DNA of 64,000 nucleotides from Sorghum bicolor (GCF_000003195.3 NC_012877.2:24695838-24759837); one strand, 5' to 3'; positions 12,385 through 24,800 are shown, counted from the first letter of the stretch. The notes: a model not told the origin generated them from the sequence alone. Translations and numbers: made by a program.

Positions 12385-12570
12385 CGCCCGACCCCTTGGG
12401 CCTCGGATGCAAGCTCCGCCTCGACCGACCCCTCAAGGCCTCGGACGCAAGGTCCGTTTCGCCCGACCCAGGGGCTCGGACGCAGACACCGCCTCGCCTG
12501 ATCCCCTCGGCCTCGAGCGTAAGTTCCGTCTCGCCCGACCCCTCTAGGGCTCGGGCGCCAAACGCCGCTC
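12385..12570 (+). repeat. Tandem array of ~35-38 bp units in the A 5' LTR
   Basis: About five degenerate units, each containing a CGCCCGACCCC-like core followed by CTCGGACGCAAG-like sequence. The array lies about 0.45 kb upstream of the TATA box, so it falls in U3. The same array is in the 3' LTR (61586-61770), and related units lie at 60540-60660 near the antisense promoter. Confidence 0.7.
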
Positions 12571-13004
12571 CACCAGATCAGGGCAAGACTTCCGACACAC
12601 GGCGCCCGTACCCACGTCGTGATAGGCGCAGTAACTCCCGTATCACAGCAGGGCATGGTGGCGACTATTCCAACCACCCTGGTCACTGTAGCCTTACCTA
12701 TTTCACTATGCAACCTTACCTCTTTTACTGTGGTGTACCGCCTCACAGTGAAAGAGGAATGGGGGAGATTAACCAGCATCACTATTGGCTGTCTTCTCAA
12801 ACTATTACAGGACAAGCTGCAGTATCACCGATCCGACCCCCACGACTTCAACAGGGCTCGGTAACCCTCCACAAGAGCAGCCATGCTGTCAGCCATGCCT
12901 CAAGGACGAGGCGGGCAAGCTTCTACAAGGTCGGGGCTGTAGTTTCACCACTCATCGGAGGAAAATCACCCATCACATATGTAAAATCCTGCGCCCCCTT
13001 GAGA

Positions 13005-13013
13005 CTATAAAAG
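13005..13013 (+). promoter_or_regulatory. A 5' LTR TATA box
   Basis: CTATAAAAG, conserved in the 3' LTR at about 62206-62214. It is the likely RNA polymerase II core promoter of the element, with transcription starting shortly downstream. Confidence 0.65.
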
Positions 13014-13345
13014 GGGAGCCAGGGCTCACAACCGAGACAGGCTCACAAGGTTCATCCACACACACACGATCACCACACTCACTCGCAAAGTAGCAACCAG
13101 CGCTCTGTCCACCACAAAGCCGAGACCTGGGACTTAGCCCTCTCTTGCAACCTGCTTGTACCCCCCTACTACAAGCACCTTTGGGCGCAAGGCTATATAG
13201 ATCCCCGATCTCACTGGACGTAGGGCATTCTTGGCCCGAACCAGTATAAATTCTCTGTGTTCCACTTGCATCACCATCTAGGCTTAGGTAGTCACGCAAA
13301 CTTATACTTGTTTGTGTCTAGACCACGAGTCTAGACGCCAACAGT

Positions 13346-13363
13346 TGGCGCACCAGGTAGGGG
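13346..13363 (+). other. A primer-binding site
   Basis: TGGCGCACCAGGTAGGGG two bases after the 5' LTR. B has the same type of site with one difference. From memory this type is assigned to tRNA-Arg in rice RIRE2; the tRNA identity should be treated as unverified. Confidence 0.8.
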
Positions 13364-13399
13364 CCTTTTACGCAAACTTATACAGGTAGGAAGGCTTGG

Positions 13400-15901
13400 A
13401 TGGCAGACGGATTTCACCCAATTCGCCACGGCACCATCATGATGTTCGAGAGTCTAGAGTTCATGTCCCTCGACTCTGGCTATGACATGGTCCTCCTCCC
13501 GCCACGTGATGATGTCGAGCCTTGCCCCGAGCCGATCCCACCACAGCCAGTGCGTGGGAGGCGCTCGGGACACCATGCGGGGGCTGCCTGACGGGGGCGT
13601 CAGAGATCTAGGATCTCTGACCCTACCACTGAGGTGAGGGCCTGTCTGGCCCTCCCCCCGCATATTCCTCACCAGATCGCCCATTCCTCCGGCTCGACAC
13701 GCGCCAGAGGAAGGGCCCGCGGAGCATCAAGCTCCGCTTCACGGACCGATAGGGGATCATCACGACCCCCTGTTCCGCCCCGATCGAAGGGGTAGGCACG
13801 GCTCCCGCCCGCTACCCAGAAAGGGAACAAAGGGGCCACGTTGTCTCGTCCCCCTCCACCTGCGGATGGAGGAGAGACAGCGGCACCTCCCGAGCTCCCT
13901 TTTGGGCTCAGGAACGCAGCCGCCACATACGCCTCTTCTATGAGCACTTGGTTAAGTTCGTATGCGGACCTTCTACGGCACCACCTCAGGTCTGCCCTGG
14001 ACCTTATCGCTTCGCCGCCCGTTTTGTCATACCCAGAGGATCTCACCTCAGGCGATGATGAGTGGGCCGGCGCTGACTTTTTCGGGTATGGCGACCCGGA
14101 GACCTTCATGCGCTTCTTGAAGGCCAGCAACTACTGCCTCACCTACTCCGAATCTGACGACAGGAGCTATGACCCGTCACAAGAGTGCTTCAACCTTGAG
14201 GTCGAAGGAGCACCCCACAACACTCAAGGTGGTACAGGACCCTCTAGGCAATGGAACGCCACTCCACCACCGAACCCGACTCCCGGGACCGATCCTGGAG
14301 CCCGCGGAACAGCATCAGCCCCCGTAGGAGGACATCGCCCCAACCTCGAGCAGCTCGATGAGCTGGAGGCCAGGCTCGAAGAAGAACGCACACGCCTCCG
14401 CCAACTCCGCGAGGCCCTGGTCTGAGACCCATCCGGCCGCGGAGACGGGGGTGAGGCTAGACGCCGCACTCGAGACGTCAATCGTCGTATCGTCGAGGAC
14501 CAAGGGGGTGACGCCCCGGTCTTCAGCACGGCCAGCCAGAATGTGATGGCCGTTGCACTCCTCTTCAGGGTGATGCCCGAGCCATCGACTCCAGAGGGAA
14601 GAAGAGTGCGCCAGGGGCTACGTGGCATCCTGGAGCAAGGCGTAGTGCAGAACGCAGAAAGTTCTGCATCACAGTCCCACAGCACGAGATGTCAAGAGGA
14701 TCGACCCCCTCCTAACAAGGCACCAATGGTGCAGGGCCCGCCGCCCCCTAACCCGCAAGGGGGCAATAGGGCCCCATCAGTCCACGAACGCGTCGGGGCT
14801 GACGCGGACGTTCGGGCCACCCTCGAGGCCAGACGGCACGACAGGGACGAGGCCGAGTCTCGACGCTATCGACCGCGCTGAGGCGGAAGGTACGACCCTG
14901 ATCACGACCGCAGCACGTCGCCAGAGCCCCCGGTTCCCCGCGTCTTCAGCGAGGCCATACGCAGGTCCATGTTCCCGGCGCGATTCCGACAGCCCGCCGA
15001 CCTCACCAAGTACTCAGGGGAGACTAACCCTGAACTCTGGCTGGCGGATTAGCGCCTAGCGTGTCACCTAGGTGGAGCGGACGATGACCTGCTCATCATC
15101 CGCAACCTCCCACTGCACCTGGCTGATACAGCCAGAGCCTGGCTCGAGCACCTCCTTGAGCGCATGATCCACGACTGGGCCGACCTGGTCAAGATCTTCG
15201 TTGGGAACTTCCAGGTCACATATGTGTGCCCTAGGAACTCCTGGGACCTTAGGAGTTGCAGGCAGAAGCCCGATGAGTCCCTCCGAGACTTCATCAGGCG
15301 ATTCTCCAAGCAGTGCACCGAGCTCCCCAACATCACGGACTCCGACGTCATCCGAGCCTTCATCTCCGGTACCACCTGCAAGGAGCTAGTACACGAGCTC
15401 GGTTGCAAGACCCCCACGAGCACTAGCCAGCTGCTCGACATCGCCACCAACTTTGCCTCAGGCGAAGAGGCAGTTGGTGCCATTTTCTCCGACGGCGCTG
15501 CCAAGGGGAAGCAGAAGGCTGAGGCCACCGAGGCCTCGGGCTCACGCGACCCCAAGAAAAAGAAGAAGGGTCGCAAAGGGAAGCAGGGTCAGTCGGACGA
15601 CAACCTAGTTGCCACGGCAGATCGCAAGAACCCCAAGCAGGCTCCTCCTGGCCCCGGTGTCTTCGACGAGATGTTGAAGAAGTCGTGCCCCTATCACAGG
15701 GGACCAACCAAGCACACCCTCGAGGAGTGCACCATCCTGCGTTGGTACTACACCGACCTCATCTCCAAGGAGGGCGCTGAAGAGCCCCCCAAGGACGACG
15801 ACCCTCAAGGGGAAGGTTTCCCCAAAATCAAGAACTGTCTCTTGATCTTTGGGGGACATGCGGCTCGCCTCACTGCGAGTCAGAGGAAGCGCGAACTCTG
15901 A
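13400..15901 (+). pseudogene. gag: A gag, decayed
   Basis: Structural protein of a Tat-type element. ATG at 13400 follows the primer site by about 35 bp. Segments: N-terminal part (13400-13591), a linker with a charged helical stretch (13841-14425), a Pro/Arg-rich part (14543-14881) and the retrotransposon gag domain (about 15000-15450). The last includes the WADLVKIFVGNF and SLRDFIRRFSKQCTELP segments. Then come a Lys-rich stretch and a zinc-binding motif of the CPYHxnHxnEEC type near 15685. Several stops and frame changes interrupt it (for example TGA at 14879 and TAG at 15049). B's gag is homologous throughout. Confidence 0.85.
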
Positions 15902-18900
15902 AAAGTTTGCGTAGTCTGCACGGCTGCGCCCTCGTACCTCAAGTGGTCCGAGAGCGCAATCACGTTCGACCGACAGAATCACCCGGATCGGATCCCCAAT
16001 CCCGGGAGCTATCCTTTGATCGTCGTCCCCATCATCACCGAGACTCGTCTCACCAAGGTGCTGATGGACGGAGGCAGCGGCCTCAACATCCTTTACGCCG
16101 AGACTCTGGCCCTCATGGGGATCAGCAAGTCTCGGCTGAAGAACGACACAGCACCATTCCACGTAGTGGTGCCGGGACATCGTGCCCACCCCCTCGGACA
16201 GATCAATCTGCCCGTCTGCTTTGGGACCCCCGACAACTTCAGACGGGAGGTCCTCACTTTCGATGTGGTCGGGTTCCTAGGAACCTACCACGCGATCATG
16301 GGACGACCAAGCTACGCCAAGTTCGTGGCTGTCCCCAACTACACCTACCTCAAGCTCAAGATGCCAGGTCCAAAATGCACCATCACCGTTAGTACGACCA
16401 GCCAGCACGCCGAATAGTGCGACGTCGAGTGCATTGAGCAGGCCAAGGCTCTAGCTGAGTCTCTAGCGATCCTCACCGGCCTCGGTGACGGTGACCAGGA
16501 CATCCCTGACCCCAAGCGTCACGCTGGGAGCTTCGAGCCGGCGGAGGAGACCAAGCTAGTCTTCCTTGACCCCGGATCATCTGAGGGTAGGACGTTGAGG
16601 ATCAGCTCCAGCCTCGACCCCAAATAGGAAGTAGTGCTCGTTGACTTTCTCCGCACAAACGCCGACATATTTGCATGGAGTCCCTCGGACATGCCTGGCA
16701 TACCTAGGGAAGTCGCCGAGCACTCCTTGGACATCCGAGCCGGCTCCAAGCCCGTGAAGCAACGCCTGCGCCGATTCGACGAGTAGAAGCGCCGGGCTAT
16801 CGGGGAGGAGATCCACAAGCTGCTGGCGGCCGGATTCATTAAGGAGCTATTCCATCCCGAGTGGTTAGCTAACCCTGTGCAAGTCAAAAAGAAAAATGGG
16901 AAGTGGAGGATGTGTGTAGACTATACTAGTTTAAATAAAGCATGTCCTAAGAACCCATTTCCATTGCCTCGTATTGATTAGATAGTTGACTCCACCGCGG
17001 GATGTGAAATTTTATCTTTTCTTGATGCTTATTCCGGTTACCACCAAATCAAGATGAAAGAATCCGACCAGCTCGTGACTTCTTTCATCACCCCTTTCGG
17101 AATGTATTGCTACGTAACCATGCCTTTTGGCCTTAAGAAGGCAGGGGCTACATACCAGCGATGTATGCTCCAGGTCTTTGGGGACCTCATAGGCAAAACG
17201 GTATAGGCTTATGTAGACGACATTGTCGTCAAGTCTAGGAAAGCAAGCGGCCTAGTTGCCGGCCTGGAAGAAACATTTCGATGCCTCAGGGCAAAGGGGA
17301 TCAGACTCAACCCCGAAAAATGCGTTTTCGGGGTTCCTCGAGGCATGCTCCTTGGGTTTATTGTGTCTGAGCGAGGGATCGAGGCCAACCCAGAAAAGGT
17401 CTCGGCCATAGCAAACATGGGCCCAATTCATAACTAAAGGGAGTACAGAGGGTCATGGGGTGTCTAGCTTCCCTAACTCGTTTCATCTCTCGGCTCGGGG
17501 AGAAAGGACTACCTCTGTATAGGTTAGTTAGGAAATCCGAGCATTTCTCCTGGACCCCCGAGGCCCAGGAAGCCCTTGACAAACTCAAGGCTCTGCTCAC
17601 CAATCCTCCCATCCTAGTACCCCCCGCTGAGGGGGAACCACTGCTTCTCTATGTCGCAGCCACTCATCAGGTGGCCAGCGCAGCTATCGTGGTCGAAAGG
17701 AAGGAAGAAGGGCACGCCCTGCCGGTCCAAAGACCGGTGTACTTCATCAGTGAAGTACTATCCGACACAAAGACCCGATACCCCCAAATCCAAATGCTAC
17801 TCTACGCAGTAGTCTTGGCCCGACGCAAGCTCCGCCATTATTTTGAGTCTCATCCAGTCTCGGTAGTGTCATCTTTCCCTTTGGGGGAAGTGATTCAGAA
17901 CTGCGAGGCTAATGGCAGGATCGCCAAATGGGCCATAGAGCTCATGGGTGACGGGATCACCTATGAGCCTTAGAAAGCCATAAAATCCCAAGTCCTAGAG
18001 GATTTTGTGGCAGAGTGGACTGGGACTCAGCTCCCCCCACCACAGATCCAGCACGAGTGCTGGACCTTGTACTTCGATAGGTCTTTGATGAAAACCGGGG
18101 CTGGCGCTGGCCTCGTCTTCATCTCACCCCTCGGAGTAAGGATGCGATATGCAATCCGACTCCACTTCCCCGTGTCAAATAATGCGTCGGAATACGAGGC
18201 CCTGGTCAACGGTCTCCATATTGCGATCGAGCTTGGGATCAAATGGCTTGATGTCCGAGGTGATTCTAGGCTCATCATCGACCAAGTCATGAAAGAGTCT
18301 AGCTGTCATGATCCCAAGATGGATGCATACTGTAAGGCAGTGCGGCATCTGGAGGAAAAATTCGACGGCCTCGAGCTTAACCACGTGTTGAGGAAATACA
18401 ATGAGGCCGCCGACGCGCTCGCCAAGATGGCATCCGAGTGGGCCACGGTCCCCCCGGATGTTTTTGTCAGCGACCTCTACAAGCCTTCCGTCGACTACAA
18501 GGACGACGGGGGGTCGGATAAGCCCCCAAGTGAACCAAGCCCCGACACCAAGGACTCCACTATTCAGGAGCAGGAGGCCATGGACATCGAGCCTGAGCCC
18601 CCTGCACCTGACGACTCGCCAGACTGGCGTTACCCCTTGCTGCAATGCCTCGTCGATGGCACTCTGCCTTCAGACCAGGCTAAGGCAAGGCGTGTGGCTC
18701 GTCGCGCCAAGACCTTTGTCCTCCTCGACGGAGAAATGTATAGGCGCAGCCCCTCGGGCATCCTTATGCATTGCATCCCACGTCGGGAGGGAATCAAGCT
18801 CCTGCAGGACATACACTCGGGGGCTTGTGGCCACCACGCCGCGCCTCGGACGCTGGTAGGGAATGCCTTCCGGCAAGGCTTCTACTGGCCCACCACCGTG

Positions 18901-19860
18901 GCCGACGCCACGGAGATCGTACGAACCTGTGAGGGATGCCAGTTTTACGCCCAGCACATTCATCTCCCTGCTTAGGCTCTACAGACGATCCCCATCACCT
19001 GGCCTTTTGCCGTCTGGGGCCTCGACCTTGTCGGGCCTCTACAAAAAGCGCCCGGGGGCTTCACCCACTTGCTTGTCGCAATCGACAAGTTCTCTAAGTG
19101 GATTGAGGTCCGACCCATCATAAGGATCAAGGCCGAACAAGCAGTGTTGTTCTTCACGGATATCATCCACTGATTTGGAGTGCCGAACTCCATAATCACC
19201 GATAATGGCACACAGTGCACCGGGCGAAAATTCCTGGAGTTCTGCGACAGACACCACATACGTGTGGACTGGGCAGCAGTGGCTCACCCAAAAACCAACG
19301 GTCAGGTGGAGCGTGCCAATGGCAGGATCCTCCAGGATCTGAAACCCAGGATTTTCAGCCGGTTGAACAAGCTCAAAAAAAGATGGCTCAAAGAACTACC
19401 GGCCGTGGTCTGGAGTCTAAGGACTTCCCGAAGCCGAGCCACAGGGTTCACCCCGTTCTTCATGGTCTACGGGTCGGAAGCCGTCCTCCCCACGGATCTG
19501 TAGTACGGGTCTCCAAGGGTACAAGCCTACGACAAGAATACCTGCAAAACGTTCCAAGAAGACGCGCTGGACCAGCTGGATGAGGCCAGAGATGTAGCCC
19601 TCCTACACTATGCCAAGTACCAGCAGGCCCTCCGCCGATACCATGCGCGACGAGTCCGAGGCCGAGCCTTTCAAGTCGGTGACTTGGTGCTGAGGCTTAG
19701 GCAGAGCAACAAGGGTCGTCACAAGTTCACACCCCCCTGGGAAGGACCCTTCGTCATCGCCGAAATCCTTCGACCCGACACTTACAAGCTCGCTAATGAA
19801 GCAGGGGAGGTCTTCAAAAATGCGTGGAACATAGAACAGCTACGTCACTTTTACCCTTAG
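15902..19860 (+). pseudogene. pol: A pol: protease, RT, RNase H, Tat-type second RNase H, integrase
   Basis: Replication polyprotein. Protease motif LMDGGSGLN with its Asp at 16067-16069. RT about 16630-17300 with catalytic YVDDIV at 17210-17227. Connection/RNase H about 17455-17970. Second, archaeal-type RNase H as is typical of Tat, about 18007-18440 (YFDRSLMKTGAGAG). Integrase about 18700-19850 with a zinc-binding region and the D,D,E residues seen in WGLDLVGPL, ITDNGTQ and NGQVERANG. In-frame stops, nearly all TAG, occur at 16415, 16625, 16784, 16979, 17204, 17971, 18973 and 19501, plus TGA at 19171. There is a 1-nt frame change near 17435. The TAG at 16625, between protease and RT, recurs at the same codon in B. 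Confidence 0.9.
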
Positions 19861-20435
19861 AATTTTGTAAAAATTTCCATTTGTTCATCACCTTGAAAGA
19901 ATAAATGAAAGTTTAAGTTATATGGCCTTTTCTTTTCAAGTGAGCCTCGAACCTGCCATGCAGAGTCCGAGCCTCCCTCGAGGGCTACATGGGGGGAACC
20001 CCAACTCCGAGTCTTTTTCCTTTTTTCCCAAGTCAAAAGTGCCCCGACCCAAGGTCTTTCTCTCATTTCCAAAAAAGATTTAAGAAACCGAGGATCCATC
20101 CCTTAAACCTTAAGGCATGAGCCCGAGGAAAGATCCGCGCTCACGAGCAAAGACGACCTCTACTCACCTTAAGATCGGGGGGGCGGATCTGGACTTCTAA
20201 AAATCACTAAGGAAAAGAAGGACTTAGGCTCGGGAGATCTGACCAAGTGCAGACCCTAAATAGGTCACCCGACCCTGCGCTGTCGAGGCCGGGTTAGCAT
20301 AAGGGAAAGGAAAACAAAATAATTAAGAAAAAGCTTAAAAGGAACAATCATATAAACATTCATACTTAGCGTTAATATTGTATATACACAATACAAGGCC
20401 TACTGGCCTTAACATTTACAAAAGGAAAAAGAAAT
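19861..20435. other. Spacer between A pol and the convergent antisense gene
   Basis: No gene seen. The stretch is AT-rich near 20320-20430 and includes TGTATATACACA near 20381. It is where the plus-strand pol transcript and the minus-strand antisense transcript would end, so poly(A) signals for either may lie here; I could not single one out. Confidence 0.5.
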
Positions 20436-21379
20436 CTAACTTAAAGGGCCTTGTTGCCCTACCTGCGCAGGCCCTTGCGCGCCGAGGGGGGGAAGCTCCA
20501 CCTCGGCATTGAAGAAGGCGGCCAAGGCGTCCCCCGGGGCAGTCACGGCGTCTTCAAGTCTTTGCACCTCCTCCTAGGCCTCTATTTCATCGTCGAGGAG
20601 GACGTAGCCCTCACAGACCGCCGGCAAGTCGATGCCGACGTAGTGAGAGCTCACCACCGCCAGGGCTTTCTTTACCCCGACGTGCAGCGCCTCCCTCATC
20701 TTCTCCCCGGCACGGGAGTAAAAGGGTTCAACTCGACTCCGCAGCGATGACCCCGACGCTGGTACCCCAAGCCCCTCGCACACTGAGGTTACCACGGCTT
20801 CCACAGCCAAGCGGTCCGTGACCTCGGCGTCAAGGGACCACTGCAGGGCCTCGGCAGCAGAAGTCGCCTCGACCACCTTCCTCTCTGACTCTGTTGAAAA
20901 GTAGAACAAAAAAAGGAAAAGTCAGGAAAATTAACCCAAACTACAAATGGGGCCGAGGAAAAAGACGCAGGTCTTACCCTCAGCTCGCTTCTCGTTCTCC
21001 GCCGAGCTCCGATGCCAGCGGGCCACCTGGCTTTGAGCAGCAGCAAGGTCAGCCTTAGTCTAGTTCAGGGCAAGGTCTTTTTCGGCGAGCAGAGCCTCAA
21101 GCCAAGCAACCTCGCCCTTGTACCTCTCAGCCGCCGCCTTCTGCTCCTCGGATTCCGAGGTAAGGTCCCCGACCCTCTTCTCTAGGGGGGCGACCATTTC
21201 CCGGCCCTCCTGAGCCTCGGTTGCGAGGGCCGAGCACTTCTGCCGAAGCTTGGCAGAGATCTCGCACTCCTTTGCGAGCTCCCCCTCAGCCGCCTCCCTA
21301 GCAGGCCTCTCGTTCTCGCAGGTCGCCAAGGCGTCCCTTTCCCTGCGGAGAAAAACTGACTTCTCCAGGGATGTAGCCT
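20436..21379 (-). pseudogene. A antisense gene, 3' exons (separated from its 5' part by B)
   Basis: Minus-strand continuation of the gene starting at 60124. The exon 21374-20978 encodes a strongly charged coiled coil (RRERDALATCENERPA-type heptads). It ends at a GTAAG donor. A 3' acceptor CAACAG precedes the last exon 20890-20436, which resembles the C-terminus of B's antisense gene (the HVGVKKALAVV segment against HIGVKRAMAVV). The exon is broken by the insertion of B, with AGCCT duplicated at 21375-21379 and 57785-57789. In-frame stops are present (for example at 21060 and 20574). The function is unknown; the family is annotated as a gypsy-type transposon protein. Confidence 0.75.
21375..21379. 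repeat. Target-site duplication of B (AGCCT; partner 57785-57789)
   Basis: Exact 5-bp copies flank the TG...CA ends of B. Removing B and one copy rejoins the coiled-coil exon of A's antisense gene. Confidence 0.92.
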
Positions 21380-22423
21380 TGTCGGTGTTTTCCCCACGGG
21401 GGGTCACACCAACGAGTAAATTTGTATGCGTGCTCCCGTTTCTAGATGGTGATGCAAGAAGACACAAAGATTTATCCTGGTTCGGGCAAGAGAAGGCCCT
21501 ACGTCCAGCGGGGGAGGGAAGTTTGTATTATCTTGCACCTAAGTGCTTGTACAGGGGCGAATACAAGTGCGTATGAGCTGGGATGGAGTATGGAGACTCC
21601 TTTACGTGTGTGTTGTGTTGCGTCATTTGATCATTCCCGGGTCTCCCCTTTTATAGTTCCAAGGAGAGGCCTAGGGTACATGTATAGGTGACAGAGTAAG
21701 GGTCGATAGAGGCATGGTGCGCTGACCTACTCGAGGCCTCCGTACCGGTGTGGTCTCGAGCCATCCTATCCTGGTAGCTTGATGATGATTACACGTGCCC
21801 TTATATCCCGCTCTGCACGCCGTCTTAGGCCGGTTTGTCCGTTGCATGCTTGTACGTCATGGCGGCTGATACGTCAGAGTGGTGGCAGTGCCGTCAGTCG
21901 ACGCCCAACCCTTCCCCAGGAAGGAAACATGTCCGGTTGAGGGTTGGATGCCATGTAGCGCCTTGCCATCCTGAGTATTGACTTTTGGCATCTCGAGGGG
22001 GTCCTGACTAGACGTTCCATCCTGGTTTCCCGCGTCCTGACGCGCTCTGGGTCATCTGGTGGGGAAGGCTACAAAAAAATGACGGGATGGGTGCCTGTTC
22101 CCCATCACGCTTCTCATGACTAGCGTGTTAGGTGGGAAAGCGACAGGCGCATTAAATGCCCGGGTTCTCGTGCGCGCGTCAGGCGGCGGGCGATGTCCTT
22201 GCGCTTGACGCCTCCTGGTTCGCTCAAGCCCATTTTCGTATTCGACGGTAGTTGACGCTCGACCCCTGAGCGGTTTGCTCGATGCCTTTTCCGTCATCGA
22301 GGCTGCAGCCGTCGATGACTGTATGTATGGCTGATCAGAACGTCGAGTCGAGGGCCTCGATCTGTGTAAGGGTAATCTCGTTATGTGCATCAGTTAGGAT
22401 ACCTCTTACTGATACCCTCGACA
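21380..22423 (-). repeat. B 3' LTR
   Basis: 1,044 bp, bounded on the + strand by TGTCGGTG and CCTCGACA. It matches 56740-57784. A TATA box on the minus strand (TATAAAAG) lies at 21648-21655. Confidence 0.93.
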
Positions 22424-22440
22424 GTAGCCCTCGTGTCTCC
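22424..22440 (-). other. B polypurine tract region
   Basis: The minus strand reads GGAGACACGAGGGCTAC just before the 3' LTR. The GGGCTAC ending is like the purine tract of A at 61447-61453. Confidence 0.6.
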
Positions 22441-23353
22441 ATTTGAGCGCTGGCGCTCGAGTGGAGGCTGTGTTCTTAGGTCGAATTTCTGTGGGGGCGC
22501 GCGAGCGACCCCGCGGGGGTAGCCCCCAAGCCCTTGGAGGAGTTTTTGACTCCTTCGAGGGTTTTGTTGCCTAATTCACAGAAACGCTGTCGACACCAGT
22601 GGTGGAAGGTTCTGATTGGCTCGTTTCGTGTGGTGGTTTCGACGTACTCTCGATAGAGCGAGCGTCATCCACCCCAAATTGAGTTCCTAGCGGGTAGTCC
22701 AAATGAGAACCTGTGCCCCTTTCGAGGGGGTCAGCTGTAGCCCAGAGGCATTCTCATAAAGCGGGGTCGATGTGGTCGGGGATACTGATCTCGTTCGATA
22801 GAGTCCAGCAGCTCGATGCCTCCTGTCGGGGGGATTCCTCTCGACTGTCTCGACCCTACCTTGGACATCCCCAACAAGTCTTCGAGGCGGGCCTCGATTT
22901 TCGACCACTCACTGGGGATCCCTGACTCTGGTGCTCGAGATCGGCTGTCGAACCCTTTCGGTGGGCCAGCCTACGACCTCTCGAGGCATTCATGGGTGCG
23001 TTCCTTGGCTTACAAGGGAAGGAAGAGGCCGTGGCGGTTCGCCTTTTTGCCCGTTGGGCGCGCCTTTTTAGGCGGGAGCCGTTGCGACTTGGTTCCGGCG
23101 CGGAATTCGGAGCGTCCCATCTGTGAGGAGGAAAAAGGACCGTTAGGCGGCGCCTTTGTGGGGGGGTTACCTCTTTTATCGGATCTGTCCGTTGGTGGAC
23201 CGTGGCCTATAAATATCCCGTGGCATCGTCGGCGTTCTTCCTTCCGCCTTCCGCCCTCTTGCCTTTGCTCTCTTGCTGTCTGAGTTCTCTTGCCATCTTA
23301 CGCTCGCGTGCACCCCCTCGAGCGGTAGCGAATCCGCCATCCTTCTGGCCAAG
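22441..23353 (+). other. B spacer and promoter region of its antisense gene
   Basis: About 0.9 kb between B's 3' LTR and the ATG of the antisense gene. It is GC-rich with no credible gene. It holds a TATA box at 23208-23215, and candidate upstream ATGs such as 23273 in the same frame. Confidence 0.6.
23208..23215 (+). promoter_or_regulatory. TATA box of B's antisense gene
   Basis: TATAAATA in a GC-rich setting, about 146 bp upstream of the ATG at 23354. A's antisense gene has a TATA box 124 bp upstream of its ATG, so the arrangement is conserved between two families. Confidence 0.65.
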
Positions 23354-23480
23354 ATGCCTGTGAGACTCGTCGCCGCCGACGACTGGCACCCGTCGTCGAT
23401 GACGGAGCGCCGGTTGCTAGAGCTTGAGAGAGAGGGACTCCTGCGCCACCGCACCTCGCTATCGTCGCCGGAGTGGATCG
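23354..23480 (+). pseudogene. B antisense gene, start of exon 1 (cut by F)
   Basis: The frame begins at ATG 23354 (an in-frame upstream ATG exists at 23273). It runs without stops to the F insertion, where it ends in SPEWI followed by the target GATCG. The frame continues at 37983 once F and one duplication are removed. Alignment with A's antisense gene (QPEWIAP) supports the reading. Confidence 0.8.
23476..23480. repeat. Target-site duplication of F (GATCG; partner 37978-37982)
   Basis: Exact 5-bp copies flank F, whose ends are TGTAACGC and GTTACA. Confidence 0.95.
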
Positions 23481-23959
23481 TGTAACGCCCTAGGTGTTAA
23501 GCATGCACTTAGCCTTATCAAAACATTCATAAAGCATTCTCATCAAGCATAGCATCAGGAGCATGTCATTTCATCCCAAAATGTGATTTTATGTGTTTTA
23601 TTCCATGTGCTTTAAATATGTTAAAAATATGATGCTTGCTTCTAAAATTGTGGAATATTCAAGATAGGTTGATTTATGTGTAAGAAGGTTTAAGAATATT
23701 TTTGTGCAATTTTTGGAGCAATAGAATTTGAGAAATGGAATTTATACAAAAATCCCAAAATGAATTTATTTGAAAACCTAGAACTAGTTTTAATCTGTAA
23801 TTCAAATTCTATTGGGAATTTGGTCTTGCTTATTAAAACAAAGTTGTAGGGTTTTTGTTTTGGAACAACTTTGTTGTTGGGGGAAAAAGGTGGAAATGAT
23901 TTTAAAATGGTCCAAATGAATTTAGAAAAGGATTCGAGAAAAGAAATTCAAAAAAATGG

Positions 23960-24800
23960 AAAAGGGGGCAAGCGTTGCTGGGCCAACCCCGTCTCCCTTT
24001 CGGCCCAGACAGCGGCCCGGCCTGCCTCCCCCTCCCCCCTCTCTCCCGCGCGCGGACGCCCGCCTCGTCCCAGCCAGCGATGGCCACGTGGCGGCCATAC
24101 GCCGGCGTCGTGGACGCGCCGCGGCCGACCGGCTTCACCTGGTCGAGACGCTCCATTCGCTCTGTCGCCCGCGCCTCTCTCCCTCCTCCCTCCGCTCGCG
24201 AGCGCAACCGCAGCCATAGGAGCTCCGCCGCAGCGCCATCGCCGGAGCAGCTCCGCTGCTCACCGCCGGCCACGCCAGTGCCCCAACATCGACGCCAAAA
24301 CCACCAGCGCACTCGCCATCGTCGCGGTAAGCTCCTGCGAACGCTCTACCGAGGTGAGAGCCCGCCAAACGCCGTGAATCGCTCGTCGGAGTTGCTCCGA
24401 CCTCGCCGGAGAGCTCCGCCGCGTCGAACCTCGCTCGTTTTCGCCTCGTTTCACTTGCTTTTGGCGCGTTAGATCCGTAGTTCGACGGGGAAGCTCGGAG
24501 GAGCCCTTGCGCATGTTCTACCGCACTAGAGCAGCCTGGCCACGACGAGCAGCGCCGCCGTGCCGCCATGCATGCTCGTCAGAGGTGCTCCGGCCATCCT
24601 CCGGCCAATCTGAGGGTACCGCTGGGTGCGCCTCGCTGCGGGGAGCACGATGGTGCTCACCCCGTGGTCGGGAACCTCACCGCCGGCGAGATCTGCTCGT
24701 CGGAGGTGCCCTCCGTCTCGGTCTCGCTGACCAGTGGGGTCTGAGGCCCACTGTCAGTCGCAGGGAGACCGCGTTGGGTGTAGATCTGGGTGTCTTTAGC
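23960..24800. other. GC-rich island in the F 5' LTR (second copy about 34550-35390)
   Basis: Strongly GC-rich, with overlapping frames on both strands and a donor-like GCGGTAAGC at 24325-24333. Composition resembles the first exon and leader of grass genes. No domain is recognised. It could be the transcription start region or a captured gene 5' end. Confidence 0.5.

Larger units (their letters stand above)
12252..13343 (+). repeat. A 5' LTR
   Basis: Starts TGTTGGGTACC and ends CGCCAACA, and is matched by the 3' LTR at 61454-62544. It carries a GC-rich tandem array (12385-12570) and a TATA box (13005-13013), followed by a leader ending at the primer site. Confidence 0.93.

Noticed and set aside
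12385..12570. CRISPR-like array
   Set aside because: The units are contiguous and degenerate with no unique spacers, and are part of an LTR in a plant genome.
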